A DNA stretch of 64,000 nt from an uncultured Pseudomonadota bacterium (GCA_903832085.1 CAIKZZ010000008.1:40258-104257); one strand, 5' to 3'. Counted from the stretch's first letter, positions 1 through 10,772 are shown. Notes: generated from the sequence alone by a model not told the origin. Made by a program: numbers and translations.

Positions 1-2
1 GT

Positions 3-110
3 GGCGGTGGTGGCGGCTACGGCGGTGGTCGTGGAGGTGGTGGCGGCTATGGCGGTGGTGGCGGTGGCTATGGCGGTGGCGGCGGTGGCTACGGCGGTGG
101 TCGCAACTGA
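3..110 (+). CDS. C-terminal end of a glycine-rich protein (GGGGYGGGR repeats), probably a glycine-rich RRM RNA-binding protein; 5' end outside window
   Basis: Frame 3 reads GGGGGYGGGRGGGGYGGGGGYGGGGGYGGGRN* with stop at 108-110, followed by a terminator. The supplied frame-1 ORF is a shadow. Confidence 0.65.
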   Translation, partial: GGGGGYGGGRGGGGGYGGGGGGYGGGGGGYGGGRN

Positions 111-140
111 GCGACGACGGGCACGCACTGCGCGTACTAA

Positions 141-167
141 AAAACCCCGCCCCTCGGCGGGGTTTTT
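141..167 (+). terminator. Rho-independent terminator
   Basis: AAAACCCCGCC-ccct-GGCGGGGTTTTT hairpin with T-tract just after the Gly-rich CDS. Confidence 0.85.
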
Positions 168-214
168 CATTAAGGTAGGCTCTGATTCATTTGCGGCAAA
201 AAGCTCTACCTCTT

Positions 215-1135
215 ATGCACTCTTACACCTCTCGTTCCTGCCTGATTGCACTCACTTGGTGGTTCTTGGTCTCGATCACGCTTGGTCTCACAGGATGTGC
301 TGGCAGGCAATCCGGCCTCCCTCATCGGTCTGTTGACCGTGCATCTACAACAGTCGCAGGCCTGCCAGACACGAATCCTGCCACCCTCGCGTTACTCGAT
401 CAGATCATCGCGAACCCCAATCGCACTGAATCGATCCGCGCCCGCGATCGCTACCTGCACCCACGAGAAACCTTCCAATTCTTTGGCATCCGTGCCGACA
501 TGACAGTACTTGACGTTTGGCCGCAGGCTGATGGGTGGTCAACCCAACTACTCGCACCACTACTGCGTGAGAAGGGGCACTACTACATTGCAAGCTATGA
601 TCCCGAATCCTCGCTCCCTTTTGCCCAAGGACAATTGTCAGAGTTACGCCAAAAACTGGCTGGGTCACCAGCTTTGTACGACAAAGCCACCCTCACGGCG
701 CTCGACGTCCCAGGCGCTACACACCCGGTATCTGCAGGATCGGCTGACATGGTGGTCAGCTTTCTTAACCTGCATACATGGCTAGCACACGATAGGGCGC
801 TACCCATGCTAGGCGCCATGTACGACTCGCTAAAACCAGGCGGCATTCTGGGTCTCGTGGATCACCGCGCAAACAAGGACGCGCTGCCAGACCCCAAGGC
901 CAAAATGGGCTACGTTGCTGAGTCACTAGCAATCTCACTTGCACAACAAGCGGGGTTCGAGCTGCAAGGGTCCAGTGAAATAAACGCCAACCCTGCCGAC
1001 ACTCATGATTACGAGCTCGGCGTATTTGTCCTTCCACCCACCTATCGCCTCGGTGAAAAGGACCGTGCTCGTTACAGCACGATCGGCGAAAGCGACCGCT
1101 TCACGCTGGTTTTCCGCAAACCAAAAAAACCATGA
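215..1135 (+). CDS. Predicted SAM-dependent methyltransferase-like lipoprotein
   Basis: ATG at 215 gives signal peptide plus lipobox (LGLTGC); body TVLDVWPQADGWSTQLLAPLL resembles a degenerate class I methyltransferase fold. Confidence 0.7.
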   Translation: MHSYTSRSCLIALTWWFLVSITLGLTGCAGRQSGLPHRSVDRASTTVAGLPDTNPATLALLDQIIANPNRTESIRARDRYLHPRETFQFFGIRADMTVLDVWPQADGWSTQLLAPLLREKGHYYIASYDPESSLPFAQGQLSELRQKLAGSPALYDKATLTALDVPGATHPVSAGSADMVVSFLNLHTWLAHDRALPMLGAMYDSLKPGGILGLVDHRANKDALPDPKAKMGYVAESLAISLAQQAGFELQGSSEINANPADTHDYELGVFVLPPTYRLGEKDRARYSTIGESDRFTLVFRKPKKP

Positions 1136-1137
1136 AA

Positions 1138-1166
1138 GCGCTTAGGCGCATGGAGCGCCTAAGCGC
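1138..1166 (+). terminator. Perfect 12-bp stem hairpin, terminator-like but lacking a strong T-tract
   Basis: GCGCTTAGGCGC-atgga-GCGCCTAAGCGC immediately after the stop. Confidence 0.55.
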
Positions 1167-1223
1167 ATAGCGTGTCATTATTTAGTACACATACCCGTGA
1201 CAGATCACCAAAGGCTATCGACC

Positions 1224-1802
1224 ATGGCAAAAAAACTCCAAATAACCGGCCTTAAAATCCCGCTACCAAAACATAAAGACCTTGATGCAGATCTACAGAA
1301 GTATTTTTCCGTATGTGAAGAAAAACTTGGTTTTGTACCCAATGTTTTGCAAGCCTATAGTTTTGATCAAGCAAAGCTGCGCACATTTATTGGTCTTTAT
1401 AACGAGCTCATGCTCGCGCCATCTAGCCTATCCAAACTAGAACGCGAAATGATCGCGGTCGTCGTATCAAGCGCTAACCGCTGCTACTACTGCTTGAGCG
1501 CCCATGGAGCTGCCGTCCGCAGCATGAGTAAGGATCCAGAGCTTGGCGAAATGTTAATACTGAACTGGCGCACAGCCCGCCTTAGCAATCGTCAACACGC
1601 CCTGCTGCAGTTTGCACATAAACTCACGCTAACACCCGCGGATGTCGACGAGACAGACCGCGCAGCTCTAAGAAAGGCCGGCTTAAAAGAAAAAGAAATC
1701 TGGGACGCAGCGAGCATCGTAGGATTTTTTAATTTTACCAATCGTGTGGCAACGGCAACCGACATGCAGCCAAACCCTGAATATCGAACACAGGCACGCT
1801 AG
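1224..1802 (+). CDS. Peroxidase-related enzyme, AhpD/carboxymuconolactone decarboxylase family
   Basis: CxxC-x3-H type motif (CYYCLSAHG) and family-typical N-terminus; ATG at 1224 preferred over the ORF start. Confidence 0.85.
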   Translation: MAKKLQITGLKIPLPKHKDLDADLQKYFSVCEEKLGFVPNVLQAYSFDQAKLRTFIGLYNELMLAPSSLSKLEREMIAVVVSSANRCYYCLSAHGAAVRSMSKDPELGEMLILNWRTARLSNRQHALLQFAHKLTLTPADVDETDRAALRKAGLKEKEIWDAASIVGFFNFTNRVATATDMQPNPEYRTQAR

Positions 1803-1826
1803 ACCATCACCGGAGGAGCTCCTGAA

Positions 1827-2384
1827 ATGCCAGTACGTTCGCGCCGCGTTTACACAGGGCGCGTGATCTCACTCGATCTGACCGAGGCGCTACTCCCGAA
1901 TGGTCACCAGATAGAGCTTGAAGTCGTCAATCATCCCGGTGGCGCTGCGATTGTTGCTATAAATACTGCACAGGAAGTCTGCCTACTCAGACAGTATCGA
2001 CACGTGGCAGGCGGCTGGTTGTGGGAGGTCCCTGCAGGAAAACTTGATCATGGTGCCTCACCGGAACATACCGCCCGACGGGAACTCAGCGAGGAAGCAG
2101 GCATTGCTGCAGCGCAATGGGAGACGCTAGGGACCATTTTAAGTTCCCCAGGTGTGCTTGCGGAAACAATCCATCTGTTTTTGGCTCAGGCACTCACGCA
2201 AGTCACTCCAAAACCCGACCAAGACGAAGTGCTAGAAATCCATTGGATACCGCTGAATGTCGCATTAACCCATGCGCTAAACGGCACTCTGTTGGACGCT
2301 AAAACCATTATCGCGTTAGCACGTGCTGCCCACCGACTGGGGCTCACAGCCGCGTCATCGCCAGTGCCACCTCTACCAATCTGA
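1827..2384 (+). CDS. NUDIX hydrolase (ADP-ribose pyrophosphatase-like)
   Basis: Nudix box GKLDHGASPEHTARRELSEEAGI. Confidence 0.9.
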   Translation: MPVRSRRVYTGRVISLDLTEALLPNGHQIELEVVNHPGGAAIVAINTAQEVCLLRQYRHVAGGWLWEVPAGKLDHGASPEHTARRELSEEAGIAAAQWETLGTILSSPGVLAETIHLFLAQALTQVTPKPDQDEVLEIHWIPLNVALTHALNGTLLDAKTIIALARAAHRLGLTAASSPVPPLPI

Positions 2385-2476
2385 AAGTACACAGCTGTAA
2401 AACTTGAAAAAACGCTACAAAGGCGAAAAAGTGTTACTCTTGAAGGGTCGATGTCGAAGGATCAACAGGCACACCG

Positions 2477-2821
2477 ATGAACACGCGTACAAAATCACTC
2501 AGCAGCGTCCCAGATGAGCAAGGCTCGCAACGCGGCCACGTGACGCACGATGCCCGCGGCAACGCGGTGTGGCAATGGAACACAGAGCCTTCTGTGAACC
2601 AAGTGCGCGCGACCAACCTCAGTCTTGAAGTATCAGATACTGAACTACTACGTGGCGGCAGAGTCAGCCATACCGTCAATACGGTCGCGACATCAGTGGG
2701 CTATAACCCCTACGAGAGTGGCCTACTTAACAAGCAGTCACGCCCAAAGAAACGCGACCTGCACGAGTTATCACGCTGGATCGAACAGAAAAACGCCAAG
2801 CGCGATGAGAACTTCGACTGA
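2477..2821 (+). CDS. Hypothetical protein, 114 aa
   Basis: Intact ORF in an otherwise uncovered interval between NUDIX and HAD genes. Confidence 0.6.
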   Translation: MNTRTKSLSSVPDEQGSQRGHVTHDARGNAVWQWNTEPSVNQVRATNLSLEVSDTELLRGGRVSHTVNTVATSVGYNPYESGLLNKQSRPKKRDLHELSRWIEQKNAKRDENFD

Positions 2822-2835
2822 CTCGGCAGATCACT

Positions 2836-3531
2836 TTAAGCCAGTGCATCCACAATTGTGAGCAACTGGTTTAAGTCAGCAATTTCATAATCGGCTTTTC
2901 TTAACTCAGCCGGCCACTGAGACTGATTGCGGTTCATCCACACCGTACGTAGGCCCGCAAGACGAGCGCCCTGCACGTCAGCAAGTGCGTCGTCTCCCAC
3001 ATGTAAAATCGTCCCCGGCAATGCATTTGCGTGCCGCACTAAGGCCTCGAAAATCAGCGCATCAGGTTTCGCAGCGCCTACTCCTGCAGCATCAAGTGAT
3101 CCTGCAAAAAAATGCCCGATCCCCACACGATGGACACACGCGTTACCATTGGTCAACGCATAGACCGGCAGGCGCTGACACAACTGCGCCAATACGGCCG
3201 GCGCCTCATCAAACAGCGTAATCCGGTTGCGTTCCTCCAAAAAGATCTCAAACGCCGCTTCTGCGAGTGCCTCCTGAACTCCTGTCTCCCGCATCGCATG
3301 GCGCAATGACTCCGCCCGTATGAAGGTCATATCATGTGACCGATGAGGATGCGCTTGGGCAATCACACTACGCAGTTCTCTAAAAGCTGCCGTAGAGTAC
3401 CGCTGGTGAACTTGTGGCGCATGCGCTGCAAGCCAACTTGTAAGCACGGTCTCCGCCCGCTCAAGTACCGGCGGGGTATCCCACAGGGTATTATCAAGAT
3501 CTAGCGAAACAGCGCACAGTTTGGTTTTCAT
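2836..3531 (-). CDS. HAD superfamily hydrolase
   Basis: DLDNTLWD motif I, TNGN motif II, HVGDDALADVQGA motif IV; internal ATG (MKTKLCAV) chosen as start. Confidence 0.9.
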   Translation of the reverse strand: MKTKLCAVSLDLDNTLWDTPPVLERAETVLTSWLAAHAPQVHQRYSTAAFRELRSVIAQAHPHRSHDMTFIRAESLRHAMRETGVQEALAEAAFEIFLEERNRITLFDEAPAVLAQLCQRLPVYALTNGNACVHRVGIGHFFAGSLDAAGVGAAKPDALIFEALVRHANALPGTILHVGDDALADVQGARLAGLRTVWMNRNQSQWPAELRKADYEIADLNQLLTIVDALA

Positions 3532-3553
3532 TAGGACATTATCCGGATCCACC

Positions 3554-4525
3554 ATGCAAACGTCACCTCTAACGAACCAACCCCCTCGCCCGATCGTCAT
3601 CGCCCACCGCGGCGCCTGTGGCTACCTGCCAGAACACTCATTCCCAGCTAAAGCCTACGCCCACGCAGTCGGTGCTGATTATCTTGAACAAGATGTCGTC
3701 CTGACTCGTGATGACGTGCCCGTGGTCTTTCATGACCTGATTCTGGAAGAAGTCACCGATGTGAAAACCATTTATCCATCACGGAGACGTGCAGATGGGC
3801 ACTGGTATCTCATTGATTTTAGCTACGCTGAACTGCAGGAACTGAGCTTACACGATCGTATCGATCCGATAAGTGGCGCACCAACCTGGCCCCAGCGCTT
3901 CGGCGAACACTTACCGCTACGTATCCATTCGCTAGCGGAAGAGCTGGCCTTTGTCCGTGGACTCAATCGTGCAACCGGCCGCCATGCCGGAGTCTACACG
4001 GAGGTTAAAAGCCCAGGCTGGCACCGCTCTGAAGGTAAAGACCTCTCGCCATTAGTGCTCGGGGTACTAGGCGATTTTGGTTACCGCAGCGCTAGTGATG
4101 ACGTCTGGCTACAATGTTTCGATGCTGCTGAATTGCTACGTATTCGAGACTCACTCGGATCTCGCCTGCGACGAGTGCAACTCATTGGTGAAAACGACTG
4201 GCAGGAATCAACCACCGACTACGAAGCCATACGCTCGCCACAGGGGCTTGCCACTGTCGCTGGATACGCGGACGGTATCGGCCCTTGGATACCGCAGATT
4301 GCCACCTGGCGCGCTGACCATGGGGCAGCGCATATCACACCGCTGGTAGCCGACGCCCACGCCGTAGGGCTCGCTGTGCATGCCTATACGTTACGGACAG
4401 ACCAACTACCAGACCACGCGACCGGACCCGACCAAGTCCACGCTGCCTTGTTTAATGTTGCTAAAATAGACGGCCTTTTTAGTGACTTCCCTGACGTTAC
4501 CCTCCGTTTTCTACAAAACAGATAG
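3554..4525 (+). CDS. Glycerophosphodiester phosphodiesterase
   Basis: IAHRGACGYLPEHS and EQDVVLTRDDVPVVFHD motifs. Confidence 0.92.
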   Translation: MQTSPLTNQPPRPIVIAHRGACGYLPEHSFPAKAYAHAVGADYLEQDVVLTRDDVPVVFHDLILEEVTDVKTIYPSRRRADGHWYLIDFSYAELQELSLHDRIDPISGAPTWPQRFGEHLPLRIHSLAEELAFVRGLNRATGRHAGVYTEVKSPGWHRSEGKDLSPLVLGVLGDFGYRSASDDVWLQCFDAAELLRIRDSLGSRLRRVQLIGENDWQESTTDYEAIRSPQGLATVAGYADGIGPWIPQIATWRADHGAAHITPLVADAHAVGLAVHAYTLRTDQLPDHATGPDQVHAALFNVAKIDGLFSDFPDVTLRFLQNR

Positions 4526-4534
4526 GACAGAACG

Positions 4535-5191
4535 ATGCCGCTCACACTGGTAATCGCTAATCGTAACTACAGTTCATGGTCATTACGGCCGTGGATTTTT
4601 CTAACCCATCTGGGCTTACCATTCGACGAAGTGCTACTTCCACTTGATACACCGGAATTTACAGCGCGCGTCCATGAGTATTCACCCACTGGTCGCGTCC
4701 CAGCATTAGTTGATGGCGATCTCGTAATTCACGAGTCGATAGCGATTTTAGAGTACGCGAGCGAGCTTGCTGGTGGCGCTGGATGGCCAGGAGACCGTGC
4801 CACACGTGCCGTCGCACGCGCCGTTGCTGCTGAGATGCATGCGGGCTTTAGCGCACTACGTAACGCCTGCCCAATGAACCTGCGCGCTTCCAATCGAAAG
4901 ATTATCCTGACGCCTGCCGTTACCGACTGTGTTACTCGCCTCGATGCTCTGTTTACAGCACACCGCTCAAAGCATCACTCACGTGGCCCATGGCTATTTG
5001 GCGAGTATTCGGCAGCAGACGCCATGTATCTGCCCGTTGCATTGCGCTTTAAAACCTACAATCTGCAGGGACTTGGACAGATCGCTAGCGCCTATCTATC
5101 GACGCTCACCGAAGACCCACTACTAGCACCCTGGATGCAAGCGGCTCTTGCTGAAACACAGGTTGTCGCTCACGATGAAGTCGGCGAATGA
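4535..5191 (+). CDS. Glutathione S-transferase family protein
   Basis: NRNYSSWSLRPW N-terminus, VPALVDGDLVIHESIAILEY. Confidence 0.88.
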   Translation: MPLTLVIANRNYSSWSLRPWIFLTHLGLPFDEVLLPLDTPEFTARVHEYSPTGRVPALVDGDLVIHESIAILEYASELAGGAGWPGDRATRAVARAVAAEMHAGFSALRNACPMNLRASNRKIILTPAVTDCVTRLDALFTAHRSKHHSRGPWLFGEYSAADAMYLPVALRFKTYNLQGLGQIASAYLSTLTEDPLLAPWMQAALAETQVVAHDEVGE

Positions 5192-5206
5192 CTCTCGCTG
5201 GCGCAA

Positions 5207-5731
5207 TTAGCGCTGGAGCAATACATGTGCGGGTATATCTTTAAGCAACGCACGGCCATTAAGCGCTGCAATCTCGAGCACAAAGGCACATGCAACAATC
5301 GTCGCGTGGCTGCGTTCCAATAGCGTAATCCCTGCAGCTGCGGTGCCGCCCGTGGCCAGCACATCATCGATCAGCAACACTCGATCGCTTCCATCAAGAG
5401 CGTCTTGATGAATCGCTAGACTATTCGTGCCATATTCTAGGGCATAGTCTACCGTCTGGGTCGCCCGCGGCAGCTTTCCAGGCTTTCTGATCGGGATAAA
5501 ACCCACATTCAAGGCCGCCGCTGCCATGGCACCGAAAATAAAACCACGCGCATCAATACCGGCAACGGCCGTAAGCTGCGACGACCGAAAAGGCTCTACC
5601 AATTGCGCAACGCTTGTCTTCAAGGCACTCGCATCACGCATTAATGGCGTTAAGTCTTGAAAAAGAATACCTGGAGACGGGAAATTCTCTACCGGCGTCA
5701 CAAACGCATTAAGGTTCACTACCCGGCTCAT
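5207..5731 (-). CDS. apt: Adenine phosphoribosyltransferase
   Basis: PRPP motif VLLIDDVLATGGTAAA; GIDARGFIFGAMAA. Confidence 0.93.
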   Translation of the reverse strand: MSRVVNLNAFVTPVENFPSPGILFQDLTPLMRDASALKTSVAQLVEPFRSSQLTAVAGIDARGFIFGAMAAAALNVGFIPIRKPGKLPRATQTVDYALEYGTNSLAIHQDALDGSDRVLLIDDVLATGGTAAAGITLLERSHATIVACAFVLEIAALNGRALLKDIPAHVLLQR

Positions 5732-6759
5732 ATGTTTGCTCTCCAGGCGGCTTGGTAGCCAACCCCTAAATTAATGATCTTGGCCAGCAACTCACTGTAT
5801 GTCACACCAGCGGCCTTCGCTGATTGGGCGAGGTCTTCTGCCGCAGCTAAATTAGGGTTTGCATTGGCTTCTAAGACGAACAAAGCGCCGTTCGGCGCAA
5901 CACGAAAATCCATGCGCGCGTACCCCGTCAGGTGCAGTGCGCGATAAATGCGCTTGGCCAGACGCCCCAACTCCGCCACAACCGCTGGGGCCAAGTCGAC
6001 TGCCTGATCCGTGCTGATACCGTGATGCTCTTGATACCGCCGATCCCATTTAACCTTGCGCGTCGCAATCGGGGCCTGACCTTGCGCCATTGAACCAAAG
6101 TTTAGCTCCCACAGCGGTAATGTCTGTAGACGCTCATTACCAAGGATGCTGACGTAGATTTCGCGGCCGCCAATATATTCTTCCACTAATGCATCGCTTT
6201 GAGTCTGGGCGTGCACAAACTCAATGCGCTCTTTAAGGCTCACTGGGTTGTCGCATACCGACGCTTGAGCGATCCCTAAAGAGGCATCGTCTGTCGCCGA
6301 CTTAACAAATAGCGGGTAGCGCAGTTTGCGTGGCAACTGTATTCGACGCCCTTTACGAAATACCGCGAAGTGCGGCGTCGGAATCCGATGATATGCCAAT
6401 AATTGCTTAGACAGTACCTTGTCGCGCGACAACATGAGCCCACGGGGATTACAGCCTGTATACGGCTGGCGCAGTAGCTCGAGAAAAGCGACCACATGCT
6501 GATCATGCTTTACGATGCCGTCGAATTCTTCCAAAAGATTAAAAACAATATGTGGCTTCCACTCTTGGATGGATTCCCGCAACTCACTCAAGCTATCGTA
6601 AAGACCGATGCAACGCACATCGTGTCCTACAGACTTTAAATGGGACACGACATCATATTCAGTACGCCACTCGTCAATATCGCGCTGCGCCTGGCCTGCG
6701 AGGCTATCAGGCGGAATCAGTGACCCATGTACTGCGACTAAAATGCGTAAACGCTTCAA
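5728..6759 (-). CDS. ATP-grasp protein of the D-Ala-D-Ala ligase-like superfamily
   Basis: VFNLLEEFDG, GYARMDFRV...VLEANANPNLA; 4-bp overlap with apt. Confidence 0.85.
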   Translation of the reverse strand: MKRLRILVAVHGSLIPPDSLAGQAQRDIDEWRTEYDVVSHLKSVGHDVRCIGLYDSLSELRESIQEWKPHIVFNLLEEFDGIVKHDQHVVAFLELLRQPYTGCNPRGLMLSRDKVLSKQLLAYHRIPTPHFAVFRKGRRIQLPRKLRYPLFVKSATDDASLGIAQASVCDNPVSLKERIEFVHAQTQSDALVEEYIGGREIYVSILGNERLQTLPLWELNFGSMAQGQAPIATRKVKWDRRYQEHHGISTDQAVDLAPAVVAELGRLAKRIYRALHLTGYARMDFRVAPNGALFVLEANANPNLAAAEDLAQSAKAAGVTYSELLAKIINLGVGYQAAWRANI

Positions 6760-6790
6760 GCTGCCAACCTTTTATGACGACCTGACAAAG

Positions 6791-8329
6791 CTATTCTGCA
6801 GCGATGCTTGCAAGGGCTGCAGCCAGCAAACTATCAGCAGTAGCTGTGATCTTAGCGCGTTCGAGCAGTGCTGCCACCCAGTGCGCTGGCAGGGATTGCG
6901 CTCCAAAAACAGCACCCGCAAGTTGGCCGGTGAGCGCGCCATGCACGTCAGCATGTGATCCAAGATTAACTGCTTTCAGCACGCAGCTTTTGTAATCGTC
7001 ACCACGACTCAGCGCCCATATGGCTAGTTTCAAGGCATTCACTACATGGCCATCGGCGGTTGGCATATAGCTAGCAGTATTCCACGTGCCAGCTGCAATC
7101 GCTGCAATCTCAGGTTTCAGTGGCGACTGCGTCCAGAGCCCCTCAATAGGCGAGAAAAAAGGCGCGGTCAGCTCCGTGCGCGTGGCACCTTGCAATGCGC
7201 CAATAACCAGAGCAGCAAAATAGCGCGCCGCATCAAGAACCACTGGCGCCTGGTGCGTCGTGCGTACCACATCGACTGCGAGCTCAATCGCGCGCGCAGG
7301 ATCGGCAAGGCTGTAAGCTGCAGCAACGCCCACTCGCACTAGAGGTTCAGCATCAGCGATTGATGGGTCATGGGAGCCTGCGTATGGCTTACCACTCCAC
7401 TTCGCCTGTGCGATAGCCTTGGCTGTTCCAGCACTAATTCCAACACAATGACCTGTGGCGGAACCAATGCCTAAGCGCTGCCACTCGTGCAGTTTTCCCA
7501 TAAAATCAGTCGCCACAAAGCCCTGCTCGGACAATAGACTCGCAGCCAATATCATAGCGATTGCCGTGTCATCCGACCAAGCGCCGCGCGGCAAGTCGTA
7601 CGGCCCACCACCAAGCAGATCAGCCAACGGCGTAAATGTACCCGCCTTACGATACTGCACTGGAGCCGCCAACGCGTCGCCGAGCGCAAGCCCCAGCACT
7701 AATCCTTGATAGCGATCGCTCAACAGCTGCGTAACTTGTGGCCCAAATGTTTGCTCGCTAATGACGTCCACAAAGCGCCCAGCCTCGTCCCAGCTGCTCA
7801 CGTAACGTATCTGTTCATCAGTCTCAGGCGTGCAAGGCCATTCGTGCACGCGGCCAGATGCATCCCAAAGCGATGCGAGCTGGCTAAGCGCATCAACACC
7901 GCTACCGCAATGTCGTGCTAGATAGCAGCCTGCAACCATACCGGTGCGTCCGATACCAGCACGGCAATGGATGTAAACTTGGCGCCCCGCTGCGAGCGCG
8001 GCATCAATCTCGTCCAGGATCTCTGTCATATGATGCGGATATTCGGGGACGCCATGATCCTTGATTGGGCGACGCGAGTAGGTGACTGTTTGACTGGTAT
8101 CGTAAGGGCTTGGTAAAAAGCGATCGTATGGCGGTAATTCATGTTGCCACGTCAGATCAATAAACCAATCGATGCCCAGTGAGCGCAGGTGTGCAAGACG
8201 TGCTGGTACTGCCTCTGCATCCAACATATCAGCCGAAGCTAACGGATAGGCTCCTGCCAACAGTTTTCCAGGAACAATCCAGTACGTGGCGTCGGGCAGA
8301 TCACCACTTTTCACACTACGCGTCGTCAT
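6791..8329 (-). CDS. Fusion of dual-specificity/tyrosine phosphatase and ADP-ribosylglycohydrolase
   Basis: N-terminal P-loop [11 protein letters not shown]-terminal [13 protein letters not shown]...[10 protein letters not shown]...[19 protein letters not shown] typical of ADP-ribosylglycohydrolases. Confidence 0.88.
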   Translation of the reverse strand: MTTRSVKSGDLPDATYWIVPGKLLAGAYPLASADMLDAEAVPARLAHLRSLGIDWFIDLTWQHELPPYDRFLPSPYDTSQTVTYSRRPIKDHGVPEYPHHMTEILDEIDAALAAGRQVYIHCRAGIGRTGMVAGCYLARHCGSGVDALSQLASLWDASGRVHEWPCTPETDEQIRYVSSWDEAGRFVDVISEQTFGPQVTQLLSDRYQGLVLGLALGDALAAPVQYRKAGTFTPLADLLGGGPYDLPRGAWSDDTAIAMILAASLLSEQGFVATDFMGKLHEWQRLGIGSATGHCVGISAGTAKAIAQAKWSGKPYAGSHDPSIADAEPLVRVGVAAAYSLADPARAIELAVDVVRTTHQAPVVLDAARYFAALVIGALQGATRTELTAPFFSPIEGLWTQSPLKPEIAAIAAGTWNTASYMPTADGHVVNALKLAIWALSRGDDYKSCVLKAVNLGSHADVHGALTGQLAGAVFGAQSLPAHWVAALLERAKITATADSLLAAALASIAAE

Positions 8330-9255
8330 TCCTCATCAGCCACAGAGGCGATAGCAGAACGCTCTTCCGCATGACGTTGCGCATCCAGTCCAGCAAAATT
8401 GAATAGCCCTGAGTCGAGCAACTGAGACGGCGCCACGTTCTGCATAGCAGAAAATATCGACTCCAGCCGTCCAGGACTGGCGGCATCCCAGTCACGCAGC
8501 ATGCGACCAATACGTTCGCGCTCAAGATTTTTTTGGGATCCGCATAAGGTACATGGAATGATCGGAAAGCGTCTCGCCCGCGCGTACCGCTCAATCTCAC
8601 GCTCGGGCACATAGGCGAGCGGCCTGATGACGATGTGACGACCATCGTCTGATAGAAGTTTTGGCGGCATAGACTTTAACTTGCCACCATGAAATAAATT
8701 CAAGAATAACGTTTCGAGCATGTCATCACGATGGTGACCGAGCGCGATTTTGGTAATGCCATTTTCTGCAGCGTAACGGTATAGCGCGCCACGCCGTAAA
8801 CGAGAACACAGACCGCACATGGTCTTGCCCTCCGGTATTACTCGCTTAACCACACTGTAGGTGTCCTGCTCGATCACATGCCAGGCAACGCCAAGTGCGG
8901 TCAGGTAATCGGGTAACACGTTGTCAGGAAATCCGGGCTGCTTCTGATCAAGATTGATCGCGATCAGTTCAAAACTGATCGGCGCGCTGCGTTGCAATGA
9001 CAACAAGACATCCAGCAGCGTATAAGAATCCTTACCCCCAGATAGACACACCATCACTTTGTCGCCTTCGGCAATCATTGAGTAATCATCAATGGCTTTA
9101 CCGACAAGACCACGTATCTCGGCTTGCAGCCGCTTAAATGACTTTGAGGTACGGGCCCCAGTCCCATCAGGTGACGATTGAGCTGTCGTAGTGCGATGCC
9201 CTATCGAATGCAGCGGTACCGTGATTGTGGTCGTATTCGGCATCAACAAGCTCAC
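8326..9255 (-). CDS. ttcA: tRNA 2-thiocytidine biosynthesis protein TtcA
   Basis: PP-loop [37 protein letters not shown]. Confidence 0.93.
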   Translation of the reverse strand: MSLLMPNTTTITVPLHSIGHRTTTAQSSPDGTGARTSKSFKRLQAEIRGLVGKAIDDYSMIAEGDKVMVCLSGGKDSYTLLDVLLSLQRSAPISFELIAINLDQKQPGFPDNVLPDYLTALGVAWHVIEQDTYSVVKRVIPEGKTMCGLCSRLRRGALYRYAAENGITKIALGHHRDDMLETLFLNLFHGGKLKSMPPKLLSDDGRHIVIRPLAYVPEREIERYARARRFPIIPCTLCGSQKNLERERIGRMLRDWDAASPGRLESIFSAMQNVAPSQLLDSGLFNFAGLDAQRHAEERSAIASVADEE

Positions 9256-10772
9256 CGCGGCTCCAGATACTTATGTTCAAGGTAGCGCAGCGCTGGAGCT
9301 GCGGACAAAGGACGTCCAGTCGCGTCCTGCACCAGTTCCTGTACCGTCATTTTAGCGCCTAGCGCGTGCACAGTCTCTGCCAACCAGCCAACAAGCCCCG
9401 CAAAGTCGCCACGAATAATTTCCTCGTCGAGGTCTTCCCGCGTCGCTTGCACTTTTTCCCATAACTGCATCGAAATCAGAGCTCCCACCGCTGACGCAGG
9501 GAAATAACCAAAGCGTCCAACGGCCCAGTCCAAATCCTGTAAGCAGCCTTCCGCGAGATTCTGCGGCACAATGCCGAGACGCATCTCAGCGGCACTCGCC
9601 CATGCTTCCGGCAGGTCTGCGACTGGCAACTCACCTGATAGCAGCCTCTTCTCGAGCTCATATCGCATCAGCAAATGAGCAGGGTATGTGAGCTCATCTG
9701 CATCAATACGCAGCAACCCATGGCGGACTCGCGTGAGGTGCCTATAAATATTCTCGGCCTGCCATTCCTGCCCTGTCACACCATAATGTTTTTCTAGTAA
9801 CGGCTGCAGGTAGGTAGCAAAGGGCCTGCTGCGTGCGAGCACCATTTCCATCAGCAGCGACTGGCTTTCCTCGAGCGCCATACCACGATTGCGACCCACT
9901 GGCTGATCATGCCACTCGCGCGGCAAACCGATGTCATAGAGCGCATGTCCAGTTTCGTGCAAGGCACCAAGTAACCCCTGAAACGGATCGTTGATATCAG
10001 ATCGAGTCGTAACCCTTATATCGCCCGCCATGCCCTCAGTGCAGCCATGCTCGCTTTCATCCAGTCGTCCACGCTCAAACGGAAACCCAAGCGCTTTCAT
10101 CACTTCCATACTCAGCGCTCGCTGCTTCGCAAGCGGAAACTTACCTTGGAGCGGCACCGCTGGTGTAGCGATCTGTAGCTCAATCGCTTCGCGAACCAAT
10201 GCTGGTAGTCGCCTCGCAAGGGCTTTGAAAAGAACATCGATATCAGTCGTGCTAACCCCGGGGCTAAACTCATCCAGTAGCGCGTCGTAGGGCGAAAGAT
10301 TCAGGTGCTGCCCAAGCAGCGCAGCCCGATCGTGAGTCAGATGCACTACCTCTTCAAGATGGGGCGCAAAATCTTCATAGCGATTCGTGCGACGTGCTTC
10401 TCTTAACTGTAGCTCCGCGCGTGCACTTGCTTTGGCGAGACGTGAAACGAGCGTATTGGGAGTCGCCAGTGCATGGTCTCGCTGCCGGCGCATTTCACGC
10501 AAATTAGCGACCTGCCAGTGCTCTAGCCCTTGTGCGTTTGCGGTCGCTCGGTCAATCAGGCGCGACACTTTAGGGGACACCAAAATCGCATGACACTCCA
10601 TCTCGATGGCAGCGAGCTGCTCCCCTCGGACATCAGCGCTCGCGCGCGGCATCATCACCGCCGCGTCCCAACGCAGCACAGCGAGCGCGCCACGAAACGC
10701 GTGGAGGCGCCTGAACTCCTCTTCAAGCTGCTGATACGGTGAGGCGGCCATGTCGTCCTTTGAAAAACTCAC
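9252..10772 (-). CDS. M32 family metallocarboxypeptidase (carboxypeptidase Taq-like)
   Basis: [11 protein letters not shown] zinc motif; [23 protein letters not shown] typical of M32; 4-bp overlap with ttcA. Confidence 0.92.
   Translation of the reverse strand: MSFSKDDMAASPYQQLEEEFRRLHAFRGALAVLRWDAAVMMPRASADVRGEQLAAIEMECHAILVSPKVSRLIDRATANAQGLEHWQVANLREMRRQRDHALATPNTLVSRLAKASARAELQLREARRTNRYEDFAPHLEEVVHLTHDRAALLGQHLNLSPYDALLDEFSPGVSTTDIDVLFKALARRLPALVREAIELQIATPAVPLQGKFPLAKQRALSMEVMKALGFPFERGRLDESEHGCTEGMAGDIRVTTRSDINDPFQGLLGALHETGHALYDIGLPREWHDQPVGRNRGMALEESQSLLMEMVLARSRPFATYLQPLLEKHYGVTGQEWQAENIYRHLTRVRHGLLRIDADELTYPAHLLMRYELEKRLLSGELPVADLPEAWASAAEMRLGIVPQNLAEGCLQDLDWAVGRFGYFPASAVGALISMQLWEKVQATREDLDEEIIRGDFAGLVGWLAETVHALGAKMTVQELVQDATGRPLSAAPALRYLEHKYLEPR

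Noticed and set aside
1-336. Frame-1 ORF of 111 aa (MAVVAATAVVVEVV...)
   Set aside because: Shadow frame of the glycine-rich repeat; frame 3 gives a natural GGY-repeat tail and stop, and the ORF runs through the terminator.
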